A DNA stretch of 64,000 nt from Pacificimonas aurantium (GTDB lineage Bacteria; Pseudomonadota; Alphaproteobacteria; Sphingomonadales; Sphingomonadaceae): contig NZ_JAGSGB010000004.1 in the NCBI RefSeq assembly GCF_020092905.1, positions 180,569 through 244,568 on the forward strand, given 5' to 3'. Position 1 is the first letter of the stretch. The number at the start of each line of letters is the position of its first letter. A program made the translations under genes and the position numbers. The notes beneath the pieces were generated by a model. That model saw only the letters and a list, made by a program, of their open reading frames with translations. It was not told the origin of the DNA and did no database searches. Below, one piece after another: positions 38,135 through 47,511 of the stretch.

Positions 38135-39775
38135 TCAGAACCTGTAGCCGACGCCGACACCGAGCGCAGCCAGCGAGTTCTTGCCGGACGTGGAGCTGCG
38201 GCCGCCCGTCGACGCCGACAGGCTCGCCAGCAGGTAGAGATCCTCCGAGATGCCGCGCCGGTAGTTCAGGTTCGAAGTATAGCGTACGATCTGTTCCCCG
38301 TCGAAATCTTCCGTCACCGCGACGCGCATCGCCGCCGAAATGCTCTGATCGTCGAGCATCCGCTGCGATACCGCCAGATTGCCACCGAAGCTGTAGGTCG
38401 CTCCGCGATTGAGCGCAGGGACTTGAACAGGGTCCGCGCCCTCGATCTCCTCCGGGTCGAGATAGTCGCGCTGTTCGTAGAAGGCCGAAGCCGACAGGCT
38501 CGACCGGTTGCGCTGCCAGCGCGCAGACAGCGACCCGCGCGTCTGGCGAAAGCTACCGCTCAGGATCGGCAGCGCTTCGGCGAACACGCACTGCTCACCC
38601 TGCTCGGAAAACCCGCCGGGACATTCGAAACCGATCTCGTCCAGATCCTCCGCTTCCCCGTCGCCGTCCAGATCGACCGTCGTCGTGTCGCCCAGGACGA
38701 AGCCGCGGTTTCGCTGCCCCCGCTCGCCCGCCGTGCGCAGCGAGCGGTCGACCGTGGCGGACAGCGAGGTGTAGTTGCCCGCGCGGTACCCCAGCCGTCC
38801 CGACAGATAGGCTCCGCCGTCCTGATAGCCGGCGGTCATATTGGCCGCGAAGCGGGGCGAGGGCGTGTAGGATACGTTCGCCAGTCCGAAAGCCCCGCGC
38901 CGTTCGAAGCCCGTGACCCGAACGCCGGGATCGGTCACCACGTCGCCGTCGTCGTCCAGCACCGGAAAGCCCGTGAGCGGATCGAGGATGATTGCCGCCT
39001 GCGTATTCTCCACGGTCTCGTAGCCGACATTCACCCCGCCGCGCAGCGACCGGTCGACATAGAGGTTCGCCAGTGCCCCGACCCGTGCGGTCTCGAAGCG
39101 CTGGTCGAACCGTTCCTGCCTCGTTTCTCGCCAGCTCGACTGCAGCCCCAGCGTCAGGCGGCTGCTGCCGGGCTGCCACCCGATCGACGTCTGGGTCCCG
39201 TGTGTGAAGCTTTCGCGCAGCCCGGTGGCGTTGGTGCCGGCCAATCCGGCCTGCCCCCCGCGGCCGGTCGTGAAGGTATAGCCGGCGTTGTAGCTCGCAT
39301 ACATGCTGAGCGAGCGGCCGAAATTCTTCGATAAGCGCGGCTGGGCATAGAAGGAATAGATCTGAAGCGTGTTCTCGGCGTCGAGATTCTGCACCCCGCC
39401 CGCCAGGCTGCCGGTGGTTTCCCGCCCCTGCTGCGCCGTCGCTGCCAGGTCTAGAATGACTTCCCCCGGCACGAACTGCGCCGATGCGTTCGCCTGCCCC
39501 AGAACATATTCGCTTTGCGCCAGTTCGCCGAGGATCGCCTGGCGATAGCCGGCGGAGCCCGCGATGCTCGCATCCAGCCGGTTATAGTTGGCGGTCAGCT
39601 GCCCGCTCACTCCCATATCGGCCCAGGATCTCAGATCGTCGGAGAACTGGTCGGTGCTGACCACCCCGCGAAGCTGTGCGCTGAGTGAATTTTCGATGCG
39701 GGCGCCCGCGCCCGTCTGCAGGGTAAGGGCGACGCCCCACAAGCCGGCTCTGAACAGCCGGGCTTTAGGTACCAT
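38135..39775 (-). CDS. Outer-membrane beta-barrel, exosortase A-associated
   Basis: A 546-residue exported protein. The start MVPKARLFRA gives a signal peptide ending near GAGA; a longer frame extends into the upstream kinase gene. The body alternates strands rich in Gly, aromatic and polar residues (SMYASYNAGYTFTTGRG, FAANMTAGYQDGGAYLSGRL) and ends in a terminal aromatic strand, LAALGVGVGYRF, as barrels do. It fits the TIGR03016 family of the PEP-CTERM/XrtA system, probably the outer-membrane exit for the polysaccharide or a scaffold. Confidence 0.88.
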   Translation of the reverse strand: MVPKARLFRAGLWGVALTLQTGAGARIENSLSAQLRGVVSTDQFSDDLRSWADMGVSGQLTANYNRLDASIAGSAGYRQAILGELAQSEYVLGQANASAQFVPGEVILDLAATAQQGRETTGSLAGGVQNLDAENTLQIYSFYAQPRLSKNFGRSLSMYASYNAGYTFTTGRGGQAGLAGTNATGLRESFTHGTQTSIGWQPGSSRLTLGLQSSWRETRQERFDQRFETARVGALANLYVDRSLRGGVNVGYETVENTQAAIILDPLTGFPVLDDDGDVVTDPGVRVTGFERRGAFGLANVSYTPSPRFAANMTAGYQDGGAYLSGRLGYRAGNYTSLSATVDRSLRTAGERGQRNRGFVLGDTTTVDLDGDGEAEDLDEIGFECPGGFSEQGEQCVFAEALPILSGSFRQTRGSLSARWQRNRSSLSASAFYEQRDYLDPEEIEGADPVQVPALNRGATYSFGGNLAVSQRMLDDQSISAAMRVAVTEDFDGEQIVRYTSNLNYRRGISEDLYLLASLSASTGGRSSTSGKNSLAALGVGVGYRF

Positions 39776-40685
39776 AGCCGTAATAGGTGCCGAACCGGCG
39801 CCCGATCCCGGCATAGCGCGCCTTGTTGAGGAGCATGGTGACGTTGTCGCATACCGACATCATCTGCAGCCCGTCGCGTACGATCGCCTCGCGGGTGTTT
39901 TCCGCCTCAACCACGAACAGAACCTGGCCGACATGGAGGGCCAGGACCGACGCGGCGGAGGAGGCCAGACAGGGCGGCGAGTCGAAGATGATGATGCGGT
40001 CGGGATAGCGATCGGCAATTTCGTCGACGATCCGCCCCATGCGTTCTGAGGCAAGCAATTCCGTGGTGAGGTTATGCTGCCGCCCGGCGGGCAGGACGGA
40101 GAAATTCTCGATGTTCGTCCGGATCAGGCAGTCGCTGAGGTCGAGTTCGGGGTCGGCGACGACATCGATCAGCCCCTTGCCGCCTTCCAGCCCCAGCGTG
40201 GACAGGATTTCCGGCTTCGCGAAGTCCGCGTCGACGAGCAGGACGGTCAGGTCGCGTTCGGACGCAATCGACAGCGCCAGGTTCGTCGCACAGAAGGTCT
40301 TGCCCTCGTTCGGCTGGCTGGAACAGACGAGGATCAGGTTGCCGTTTTCGATGCGGTTCTCGCCGCTCGCCATCGCGTTCAGCAGCAGCTGCCGCTTGAC
40401 GATGCGGAATTCCTCCGCGGTGGCCGTCGCCGGGCTGTCCGGCACGACATAGCCGAGGTCGCGCAGCGCCGCGAGGTCGATGGTACCGGTCCGGCTGCGC
40501 TTGCGGCCGCCCGCGTCCTCGGCATCGCCCGAAGCCGCAAGAGCCGGTCCGGACGTCACGAAGGCGGGTTCGTCCGAGGCGACCCGCGATCCCGGCTTCG
40601 GCTGCGTCTTCGCGGGCTCGCCCTGCATCTGGGCCGCAGCACGCTCGAGCAGGGACCGCCGCCGTTCTTTCTTTTCGTCGGACAT
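39765..40685 (-). CDS. BY-kinase-like tyrosine autokinase, exosortase A-associated
   Basis: A 306-residue cytoplasmic ATPase of the CpsD/Wzc type. Walker A is SQPNEGKTFCATNLALSI, the second Walker motif VLLVDADFAKPEI, and Walker B RIIIFDSPPC. The C-terminus ends GTYYGYGT, a tyrosine cluster suited to autophosphorylation. It is separated from the Wzz-like chain-length protein, with which it would form a split Wzc. Its last codons overlap the barrel gene's chosen start by 11 bases. Confidence 0.92.
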   Translation of the reverse strand: MSDEKKERRRSLLERAAAQMQGEPAKTQPKPGSRVASDEPAFVTSGPALAASGDAEDAGGRKRSRTGTIDLAALRDLGYVVPDSPATATAEEFRIVKRQLLLNAMASGENRIENGNLILVCSSQPNEGKTFCATNLALSIASERDLTVLLVDADFAKPEILSTLGLEGGKGLIDVVADPELDLSDCLIRTNIENFSVLPAGRQHNLTTELLASERMGRIVDEIADRYPDRIIIFDSPPCLASSAASVLALHVGQVLFVVEAENTREAIVRDGLQMMSVCDNVTMLLNKARYAGIGRRFGTYYGYGT

Positions 40686-40694
40686 GTCCTCTTC

Positions 40695-42227
40695 CTAGAC
40701 CATCTCGTACAGAACAAGGGCACCCCAGATCGCCACCAGACCGAAGGTCATGACGAGAAGGATGGCAAGCCTGATCCGGTTCATCTGCCGATCCTCGTCG
40801 GTCACGATCTCGCTGACCGCGCCCAGCACCGGGGTGTCGTAACGGGCCTCCAGCTGCCCGGCCGTGATGAAGCCGCCGCGCAGCTGGCTCATCAGGAAGC
40901 TGATGCCAAGGCCCGCACCGAAGGCTGCGATCAGCACGACCGACAGGTAGAGCGGCCGGTTCGGCGCCGAGGGCTCGCGCGGCTGCGACGGGGGATCGAC
41001 CACGCTGAACCGGACCTGCTGTGTCTGCGTCTGCACATCGCTTTGCAGGCGGATCTCCTCACGGCTGCGCAGCAGCGCGTCATACTGGCTTCTCAGGACG
41101 CCGTAGTCGCGGTTCAGCTTCGCCTGCTCCGCGGCAATACCCGGCTGTTCCTGCTGCCGGCGTTCCATATCGGCGATGTCCTGCTGCAGCCGGTCGCGCC
41201 GTGCCCGCAGCGCCGCCACCTGGCTTTGCGCGTCGAACACGCGCGAGCGCAGGTTCACATATACGGGATTCGACGTGGGCGCGCGCACGCCGACGCCGTC
41301 GGCCCGCATTTCCGCTTCCTCGGCCTCGGCCTGCTCCCGCAGCCGTTCCAGCTGCCGCTTTGCCAGGATGACGTCGGGATGGCTGTCGAGCTTTCCGGCG
41401 GCGTAGAGGTCGCTCAGCGTTTGCTCCATCTGGTTCACGCGCTGCCGCGCGGGCGACTGGATCGGGTCCATCGATCCCTGGTCGAGCGCTTGCGGGACGC
41501 TGCCAAGCTGGCTTTGCAGCGCATAGAGGCTCCGGGTCGCCTGCTCCAGCTGCAGCTGCACGTCGTTCAGCTGGTTGCGCGCGGCGCGAACATTGTCGTT
41601 GATGTTCCCCTCGCCGGCGAGCCGTCCGAGATAGCGTTCCTCGAACTCGGCGCGGCGCTGCTCGGCTGCCTCCAGTTCGCGTTCGCGCTGCGCCAGCTGA
41701 TCCTCGAAGAAGCGCACCGCCTCATTGATGTCGTCGCGGTTGGAGGTGACGTTCTCCTCCATGAATATCTGCAGCAGATTGTCGACGATGTCGCGCGCCA
41801 GGTCGGCATTTTCCTGATCGGTGAGCTCAGGGTTCGACGATTCATAGGAAATGGTGAACAGGTTGCCCGACTGGCTAGAGACCGAGATACCGTCCGAAAT
41901 CGTCGAGATCGCCGCGTCGATCTGAGCGTCGTTTTCCAGTTCGGCGTCCAGCTCGGTCCGGCGCAGGACCTTTTCCAGGTTGAGGCGGCTGGTCAGCGTC
42001 TGGCGCACAACTTCCAGCTCGCGGCCCGAATCGCGCAGGCCCATCTCGCTCTGCAGCAGCGACCCTGTCTCGACCAAAATGCGCGCGCTCGAGCGAAAGC
42101 TGTTCGGAATGGTCGCGACGAATGCCCAGCCCATCAGGCAGACGAGCCACGCGACGAGCACAGCCCACCAGCGCTTTCGCCAGACCCCGTACAGGGTCGT
42201 CATGATCTGTTCTTGTATGGTCGTCAT
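40695..42227 (-). CDS. Polysaccharide chain-length determinant (Wzz-like), XrtA-associated
   Basis: A 510-residue inner-membrane protein. A cytoplasmic N-terminus leads into a first helix (WWAVLVAWLVCLMGWAFVAT) and then a large periplasmic coiled-coil region (LAQRERELEAAEQRRAEFEE, LERLREQAEAEEAEMRADG). A Pro-rich VVDPPSQPREPSAPNRPLYL precedes the second helix, as in Wzz/Wzc, and two more hydrophobic segments end the protein. No kinase domain is fused. It would set polymer length together with the adjacent autokinase. Confidence 0.93.
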   Translation of the reverse strand: MTTIQEQIMTTLYGVWRKRWWAVLVAWLVCLMGWAFVATIPNSFRSSARILVETGSLLQSEMGLRDSGRELEVVRQTLTSRLNLEKVLRRTELDAELENDAQIDAAISTISDGISVSSQSGNLFTISYESSNPELTDQENADLARDIVDNLLQIFMEENVTSNRDDINEAVRFFEDQLAQRERELEAAEQRRAEFEERYLGRLAGEGNINDNVRAARNQLNDVQLQLEQATRSLYALQSQLGSVPQALDQGSMDPIQSPARQRVNQMEQTLSDLYAAGKLDSHPDVILAKRQLERLREQAEAEEAEMRADGVGVRAPTSNPVYVNLRSRVFDAQSQVAALRARRDRLQQDIADMERRQQEQPGIAAEQAKLNRDYGVLRSQYDALLRSREEIRLQSDVQTQTQQVRFSVVDPPSQPREPSAPNRPLYLSVVLIAAFGAGLGISFLMSQLRGGFITAGQLEARYDTPVLGAVSEIVTDEDRQMNRIRLAILLVMTFGLVAIWGALVLYEMV

Positions 42228-42265
42228 GACAGGTCTTTAGCAGCGGCCCTTCGAAAGCAGCGGGC

Positions 42266-42961
42266 TTAGAGGAAACTTTCCGGGATGATGATGACATCGC
42301 CCGGCTCGATCGCGACATTCGCCGAAATGTCACCATCCTGAAGCAGGCTTTCGATGCGCAGCGCATATTCCTGCTGCGCCCCCGTGTCCGGGTCGGTACG
42401 CACCAGACGGGCGCTGTCACCCGCAGCGATCGGCGAAAGGCCCCCGACCGCCACCATCACATCGAGCAGCGTCATCTTGTTGCGATAGGGAATGGCGGCG
42501 GGCTGGGTCGCTTCGCCGACGATCCGTACCTGGCGCGACAGCGGGCCGTTGAAGCCCGATACGATGACCTGGACGATGGGGTCGGCAATATAGACTGCCA
42601 GCTCTTCCTCGATGATGTCGGCCAGCTGCGCCGGGGTTTTCCCGGTCACTTCCAGGTCGTCGATCAGCGGAATGGTGATGCGGCCGTCGGGCCTCACGAC
42701 CACGTTGGTCGACAACTCCGGGTTACGCCACACGAAAACCTGCAACCCGTCCAGCGGGCCGATCCGGTATTCCTCTTCCAGCGCCACCTCGTCGGCGAAG
42801 GCCTGCCGCGCGGGCGGCAATTCGGGTAGTCCCGACGTGCTGGAGCAAGCCGAAACGGCGACAGCTAGTGCAGCGACAAGGAGCCCGTTCCTACGGCCTG
42901 CCTTCGCGGCGGCCGCCCATGCCTCTCGCATCGACCCTGAACTCCCCTCAATCAAACGCAT
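42266..42961 (-). CDS. Wza-like polysaccharide export lipoprotein, XrtA-associated
   Basis: A 231-residue outer-membrane export protein. A signal peptide ends in the lipobox VSACSS, so it should be lipidated. The export domain (YRIGPLDGLQVFVWRNPELS, VRPDGRITIPLIDDLEVTGK) and a SLBB domain (GEATQPAAIPYRNKMTLLDV, GDVIIIPESFL) follow. An internal ATG at 42931 sits behind GAGGGGAG and may be the real start. It is the first gene of the leftward export, kinase and barrel run, so the promoter should be in 42962-43070. Confidence 0.92.
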   Translation of the reverse strand: MRLIEGSSGSMREAWAAAAKAGRRNGLLVAALAVAVSACSSTSGLPELPPARQAFADEVALEEEYRIGPLDGLQVFVWRNPELSTNVVVRPDGRITIPLIDDLEVTGKTPAQLADIIEEELAVYIADPIVQVIVSGFNGPLSRQVRIVGEATQPAAIPYRNKMTLLDVMVAVGGLSPIAAGDSARLVRTDPDTGAQQEYALRIESLLQDGDISANVAIEPGDVIIIPESFL

Positions 42962-43070
42962 CCGAAACGACCCCGTTGTGACACGCCAACGACTTTCCCC
43001 CGAAAAAGTCTCATTAACGCATCAAGCCGTTGCCCGGCATAGCGTAAAGTTTCACTTAACTTAACCGGAA
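42962..43070 (-). promoter_or_regulatory. Leader region of the XrtA export operon
   Basis: This 109-base gap is AT-richer than its surroundings. It separates the decarboxylase stop from the export lipoprotein start on the same strand. It contains a small hairpin (GACTTT/AAAGTC, 42991-43010). I see no convincing intrinsic terminator and no clear -35/-10 pair, so it is only a candidate promoter site. Confidence 0.35.
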
Positions 43071-44300
43071 TTACACGAAGATTTCGCGGGCCGGCGGATG
43101 GCCGAGAAAGGCTTCGGGACTTGCCGTGCGTCCATAGGCGCCCGCCATGAAGACCGCGATCAGGTCGCCGGGTTCGGCGCGGGGCAGCTCCACCTTCTCA
43201 CCCAGTTTGTCGAGCGGGGTACAAAGCCGGCCGACGACGTTCACCGTCTCTTCCGCCGGGGCCGCAAAGGCAGACGCCTTGGCGAGCGGATAGTTGCGGC
43301 GGATCACGGTGCCGAAATTCCCGCTGGCGGCAAGCTGGTGGTGCAGCCCGCCGTCGGTAATGAGGAAGACCTGTCCGTCGGAGCTTTTCCGGTCGATCAC
43401 CCGGGTCAGGTAGACCCCGCATTCGCCGGCGATGTAGCGGCCCAGCTCGACGGTAAATCTGGTCCCGGCCAGCTCCTTGCCGCGCCCTTCCAGCAGTCTT
43501 CCCAGGTCCGCCCCCACACGGTCCAGATCTAGCGGGGTCTCGCCGGGGAAATATGGCAGGCCGAAGCCGCCGCCGATATTCGCTTCTGGCGCATCGACGC
43601 CGGTCTCGCGTACCAGCTCGGCGATCAGCGATATGCCGGCGGCCTGCGCTTCGGTGATCGCCTCCGCGCGCAAGTTCTGGGAGCCTGCGAAGACGTGATA
43701 TCCGCGAAAATCCGCCCCGGCCGCCACCAGACGCCGGGCCATGGCCGGCACGCGTTCGGCATCGACACCGAAGGGCTTGGCGCCCCCGCCCATCTTCATT
43801 CCCGACCCTTTCAGGTCGAAGGGGGGATTGATCCGCACCGCGGCGCGCACCTGTCTGCCGCGTTCGGCGGCGATGCCGAGCGCGCGCTCCATCTCGCCCT
43901 CGCTCTCAAGGTTCAGCGTGACGCCCGCGGCGATGGCCGCGTCCAGTTCGTCGTCGCCTTTTCCGGGGCCCGCGAAGCTGATGTCGCCCGGGTCCGTACC
44001 GGTCTCCAGCGCCATGGCAAGTTCGCCGCCGGAGGCGACATCGAGCCCATCGACACGCGCCGCAATGTGCGAAAGGAGCGGCGCGAAGGGGTTGGCCTTG
44101 ATCGCATAGTGCAGCTGAACCTCTGCCGGCAGCGCGGCGCGCAGCCGCGCGATCTTCGTCTCCACGACCGACCGGTCGTAGGCGAAGAGCGGCGTGCCGC
44201 CCGCCTCTTCGACCAGGTCGGCCGCCGGCCGTCCGCCGATCAGAAGGCTGCCGGCAGCGTCCGCCTCGAACAGGCCCGCAAGGCGCGGATCGTCAATCAC
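43071..44300 (-). CDS. PLP-dependent decarboxylase, exosortase A-associated
   Basis: A 409-residue fold-III decarboxylase related to diaminopimelate/ornithine decarboxylases. The PLP lysine is in LHYAIKANPFAPLL; further motifs are GYHVFAGSQNL, NIGGGFGLPYFPG (phosphate-binding Gly loop) and GRLCTPLDKLGEKVELP. Family TIGR03099 is restricted to XrtA clusters and its substrate is not established. It overlaps the AMP ligase gene by eight bases, so the two probably act on the same intermediate. Confidence 0.92.
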   Translation of the reverse strand: MIDDPRLAGLFEADAAGSLLIGGRPAADLVEEAGGTPLFAYDRSVVETKIARLRAALPAEVQLHYAIKANPFAPLLSHIAARVDGLDVASGGELAMALETGTDPGDISFAGPGKGDDELDAAIAAGVTLNLESEGEMERALGIAAERGRQVRAAVRINPPFDLKGSGMKMGGGAKPFGVDAERVPAMARRLVAAGADFRGYHVFAGSQNLRAEAITEAQAAGISLIAELVRETGVDAPEANIGGGFGLPYFPGETPLDLDRVGADLGRLLEGRGKELAGTRFTVELGRYIAGECGVYLTRVIDRKSSDGQVFLITDGGLHHQLAASGNFGTVIRRNYPLAKASAFAAPAEETVNVVGRLCTPLDKLGEKVELPRAEPGDLIAVFMAGAYGRTASPEAFLGHPPAREIFV

Positions 44301-45789
44301 TCGGCAATTCCCCCTTCAGTGCGACCCGGTCGATTTTCCCGTTGGGTGATCGCGGCAGCTCGGTGCGCCAGGCAATTGTTTGTGGCACCATATAACCCGG
44401 CGCCCGTGCCTGCATCGCACGCCGCAGCTCGCGCTCGTCCCCGCCCGCCGATCCGTCCGTGCCTGCCGCGACGGCGAACAGGTGGATCACCTGACCCTGC
44501 CGGTCGTCGCGAACGCCGAAGGCCGCGGCTTCGCGCACCAACCCCGTGGCATAGGCCAGCTCCTCGATTTCGGTCGGGCTGACGCGGTTGCCGCTCACCT
44601 TGATCTGGTCGTCCGCGCGCGTTTCGAAATAGAGCAGCCCGTCCTTGCCGCGACGGACGCGGTCGCCCGACCAGACCGCATTGCCGCCATAGCGCGAGAA
44701 GGCCGGCGCCGGCCGGAACTTCGCGCGGGTCTTCTCGTCGTCCTGCCAATAGCCCTGCGCCACAAGCGGACCGCAATGCACCAGCTCGCCCGGCTCATCG
44801 GGGGCCGCCTCGCTGCCATCGGGCCTCAGCACGAACAATTCGGCATTGGGGATGGCCTTGCCGATCGAGTTCGGCTTCTCCAGCGCCAGCGCGGGATCGA
44901 GATAGGCCGAGCGAAAGGCTTCGGTCAGCCCGTACATCAGGAAGATGCGCGCCGCCGGGAAGATTTCCGCAAAGCGCCGCGTCAGCCGCTCGGGCATATG
45001 CCCACCCGTATTGGTCAGCGTCTTCAGCCCCCGGCGCGCCGCCTCCGGCCAGTCGACATCCGCAAGCTGCATCCACAGCGGCGGGACGCCGGGAAGCTGC
45101 GTGATGGCGTACCGGTCCACCGCCTTCACGACGTCCTTCGGCAGCAGATAGTCGAGAAGGACGGCGCAGGCGCCCTGGCGAAAGGCCGTGGCGACCTGGT
45201 TGAACCCATAGTCGAACGACAGCGGCAGCGGCACCAGCGTCCTGTCCTGCGCGCTCGTGCCGAGATATTCGGCGACGCTCGCGGCTCCCAGCGTCACATT
45301 CTCGTGACTGACCATCACCCCCTTCGGCTTTCCGGTACTTCCCGACGTGTAAAGGATCAGCGCCAGGTCGCCGGTGGACCTCTGCGCGACCTCGAACGGC
45401 TGCCCGAGAAAGGTCTCGAACTCCTCGCCCAGCAGCAACTGCGGGGTCCGGGTACCGAGCGTGCCGAGCCGGACGGGATCGCCGACGATCAGGGAGGCGC
45501 CCGAATCCGCAAGGATATGTTCCGCCTGCGGGGCCTTCAGCACCGGGTTTATGGGCACCGCGATCATACCGGCCCGCATGGTTCCCAGAACGGACACCAC
45601 CGTATCGAGCCGCTTCGGTGCCCAGACGGCGATCCGCGCGCCAGCTTCCAGTCCCCGGGCGGCCAGCCCGCCGGCAAAGGCCGCGACCCGGCGCTCCAGC
45701 TCGCCGTAGCTCAGTTCCTCGTCGCCGGCGATCAGGGCCGTGGCCGCGCCCGGATGCGGCCTGTGAAGCGTGTCGACGAACTGGCTCAT
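44293..45789 (-). CDS. AMP-dependent acyl-CoA ligase, exosortase A-associated
   Basis: A 498-residue adenylate-forming enzyme. The P-loop is ALILYTSGSTGKPKGVMVS, followed by YGLTEAFRSAYLDP, WSGDRVRRGKDGLLYFETRA and the catalytic Lys region ELPRSPNGKIDRVALKGE. Given the ACP gene in the divergent operon, it may load an acid onto the ACP rather than CoA. Its ATG overlaps the stop of the upstream GNAT-like gene. Substrate unknown. Confidence 0.92.
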   Translation of the reverse strand: MSQFVDTLHRPHPGAATALIAGDEELSYGELERRVAAFAGGLAARGLEAGARIAVWAPKRLDTVVSVLGTMRAGMIAVPINPVLKAPQAEHILADSGASLIVGDPVRLGTLGTRTPQLLLGEEFETFLGQPFEVAQRSTGDLALILYTSGSTGKPKGVMVSHENVTLGAASVAEYLGTSAQDRTLVPLPLSFDYGFNQVATAFRQGACAVLLDYLLPKDVVKAVDRYAITQLPGVPPLWMQLADVDWPEAARRGLKTLTNTGGHMPERLTRRFAEIFPAARIFLMYGLTEAFRSAYLDPALALEKPNSIGKAIPNAELFVLRPDGSEAAPDEPGELVHCGPLVAQGYWQDDEKTRAKFRPAPAFSRYGGNAVWSGDRVRRGKDGLLYFETRADDQIKVSGNRVSPTEIEELAYATGLVREAAAFGVRDDRQGQVIHLFAVAAGTDGSAGGDERELRRAMQARAPGYMVPQTIAWRTELPRSPNGKIDRVALKGELPSD

Positions 45790-46457
45790 AGCTTGGCGAC
45801 CTCGATAGTCGCACGGCGCGACAGAGTGAACCTGTCGGCGCTCTTCGTCGCGATCTGGACGGGGCCCAGGCCTGCCGCCACAACGCTGCCGAGGATTTCC
45901 GCGCCCAGCCTCAGATGCGGCGCGAGCGAGGTCCGGTTATAGTCGGCGATACGGCTTGCCGACCCGCGCAGTCCCTGCCCTGCCAGCCACAGCCCTGCCC
46001 CGGCCCACAGCGTGGCAAAGGCGCGTGTCATGCGGTGGCGCGGATCGATCCACAGCCCGGTATCCCATGCATGACCCGGCGGCGGCACCCAGCGCACGCG
46101 CACCTCGTCCTCATCGAACGGCGCGGCGGTCAGCCAGACGACGCCCAGCAGGCTGTCGCCGCGTTCGGCGGCGATCGGAACGAGCCCCTGCGCTTTGCGA
46201 TAGGAAATCACCTCCGGCGCGGCATCGATCCGGCCGGCCAGCCGCTCCGGGGTCACCGGCCCCGCGCTGTAGCCGCGCGGCATGGCGGGCAGGCGCGCCG
46301 CCGCCTGCGACAGGATCAGATAGCGATGATAGTGCACACCGGGGATCAGGGCCGCCGCACGTCCCACGCGATAGGACAATCGGCCCTTCCAGCCGAGCTC
46401 TCCGCCGTCCACGCCCGGCCCCTTCCGCTTCCCGACATTGATAAGCCGCGTCCCCAC
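45786..46457 (-). CDS. GNAT-like protein of the XrtA cluster
   Basis: A 223-residue protein without a firm assignment. KGRLSYRVGRAAALIPGVHY and HRYLILSQAAARLPAMPRGY precede an acyltransferase-like core: ERGDSLLGVVWLTAAPFDED, DTGLWIDPRHRMTRAFATLW and SRIADYNRTSLAPHLRLGAE, with the N-R-T-S-L-x-x-H-x-R-L-G ending typical of GNAT domains. It is the upstream member of the ATGA-coupled ligase and decarboxylase run and probably modifies the same substrate. Confidence 0.75.
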   Translation of the reverse strand: MGTRLINVGKRKGPGVDGGELGWKGRLSYRVGRAAALIPGVHYHRYLILSQAAARLPAMPRGYSAGPVTPERLAGRIDAAPEVISYRKAQGLVPIAAERGDSLLGVVWLTAAPFDEDEVRVRWVPPPGHAWDTGLWIDPRHRMTRAFATLWAGAGLWLAGQGLRGSASRIADYNRTSLAPHLRLGAEILGSVVAAGLGPVQIATKSADRFTLSRRATIEVAKL

Positions 46458-46465
46458 AGTATAAG
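46438..46465 (+). promoter_or_regulatory. Sigma70-type promoter for the ACP and hydrolase trio
   Basis: TTGATA at 46438-46443 and TATAAG at 46460-46465 are separated by 16 bases and lie 65 bases upstream of the ACP start on the plus strand. The element overlaps the first codons of the divergent GNAT-like gene. This is the best promoter match I found in the cluster; activity is inferred. Confidence 0.5.
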
Positions 46466-46530
46466 CGGCGGCTTGTCAAAGGCCGCGCAACCCGCGGCAG
46501 AACAGCAGTTGCGAACGAAACCATCCGGAC

Positions 46531-46815
46531 ATGATGTCAGCCGCACCCTCACCGCAGACCCCCGATGTCGAACCTGTCGTGAGGACGTGTCTCGTCGATG
46601 TCCTGTCACTCGAGCCTGAACGTGTCGCCGCCATGGACCGGTCGACGCCGCTGTTCGGCGCCCTGCCCGAGCTCGACAGCATGGCTGTGGCCGGACTGCT
46701 GACCGAGCTGGAAGACCGGCTCGACATCCTGATCGACGATGACGAGGTGGACGGCGACATCTTCGCCGACCTCGGCTCGCTGATCGACTTCGCGGCAGAC
46801 AAGGCGGCGGCCTAG
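46531..46815 (+). CDS. Acyl carrier protein, exosortase A-associated
   Basis: A 94-residue acidic carrier protein. The phosphopantetheine serine is S50 in LPELDSMAVAGLL, replacing the usual DSL with DSM. The four-helix pattern (CLVDVLSLEPERV; LTELEDRLDILIDDDEV; LIDFAADKAAA) is intact. It starts a plus-strand trio with hydrolases 2 and 1 and is divergent from the ligase operon. It probably carries the intermediate handled by the ligase and decarboxylase. Confidence 0.93.
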   Translation: MMSAAPSPQTPDVEPVVRTCLVDVLSLEPERVAAMDRSTPLFGALPELDSMAVAGLLTELEDRLDILIDDDEVDGDIFADLGSLIDFAADKAAA

Positions 46816-46824
46816 GGCGCGCGA

Positions 46825-47511
46825 ATGTCCGCGCCCCGGCTCAGCCTCGAATCCGCCGGGCCCCATCGTCTACCCAGCCTGCGCCAGGGGCCCGGTGACA
46901 TCCCGGCCCTCATCGTCGTTCAGCCCCTCTATGAGGAGCAGAACCGCTGCCGCCGCTTCCTCGTGCAACTCGGCGCCGCCCTCGCCGCGCACGGCATCCC
47001 GACCACCGTCCCCGACCTGCCGCGCAGCGGCGACAGCCCCGATATCGGCCCGTTCGACCTGCGCGTTGCGAAAGACGCCCTTCGCCGGCTTGCAGACGCC
47101 GAAGCAACGCCTGGCATCCTGGCCATGCGCGGCGGTGCGCTCCTGGCAGCGCCGCTTGCCCGCGGCCAGATATCCATCGCACCGGTCTGGGCGGGCGACA
47201 GGCTGCTGCGCGATCTCGTGCGCAGCCACGCGGTGGCAGAAAAGGAACGGACGGGCGCGGCGTTCGGCATGGCCGAGGCGCAGCGCACCTGGCGCGAGGG
47301 AGGCGATCTCTGGCTCAGCGGCCACCCGGTCAGCGCGGCGGCAGCCGAAACCCTGTCCGCAAGCGTTTCTCCCTGCGGCGAAGTCCTCGAGGCTCCCGAG
47401 CTTGGCCTGCCTCCGCTCTGGCGTCAGGCTGAACCGGTAGAGGCAGGCGAGGCTGCCGCCCGCGCCGCCGAGCGCGTTGCCCGCTGGCTCGCCGAGGCCC
47501 GCGGCTCATGA
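46825..47511 (+). CDS. Hydrolase 2, exosortase A-associated
   Basis: A 228-residue alpha/beta-hydrolase-like protein (IVVQPLYEEQNRCRRFLVQLG, LPRSGDSPDIGPFDLRVAKD, GILAMRGGALLAAPLARGQI). The nucleophile elbow G-x-S-x-G is not obvious; the corresponding turn reads MRGGALLA, so catalysis is uncertain. Family TIGR03101. It overlaps the next gene by four bases. Confidence 0.88.
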   Translation: MSAPRLSLESAGPHRLPSLRQGPGDIPALIVVQPLYEEQNRCRRFLVQLGAALAAHGIPTTVPDLPRSGDSPDIGPFDLRVAKDALRRLADAEATPGILAMRGGALLAAPLARGQISIAPVWAGDRLLRDLVRSHAVAEKERTGAAFGMAEAQRTWREGGDLWLSGHPVSAAAAETLSASVSPCGEVLEAPELGLPPLWRQAEPVEAGEAAARAAERVARWLAEARGS

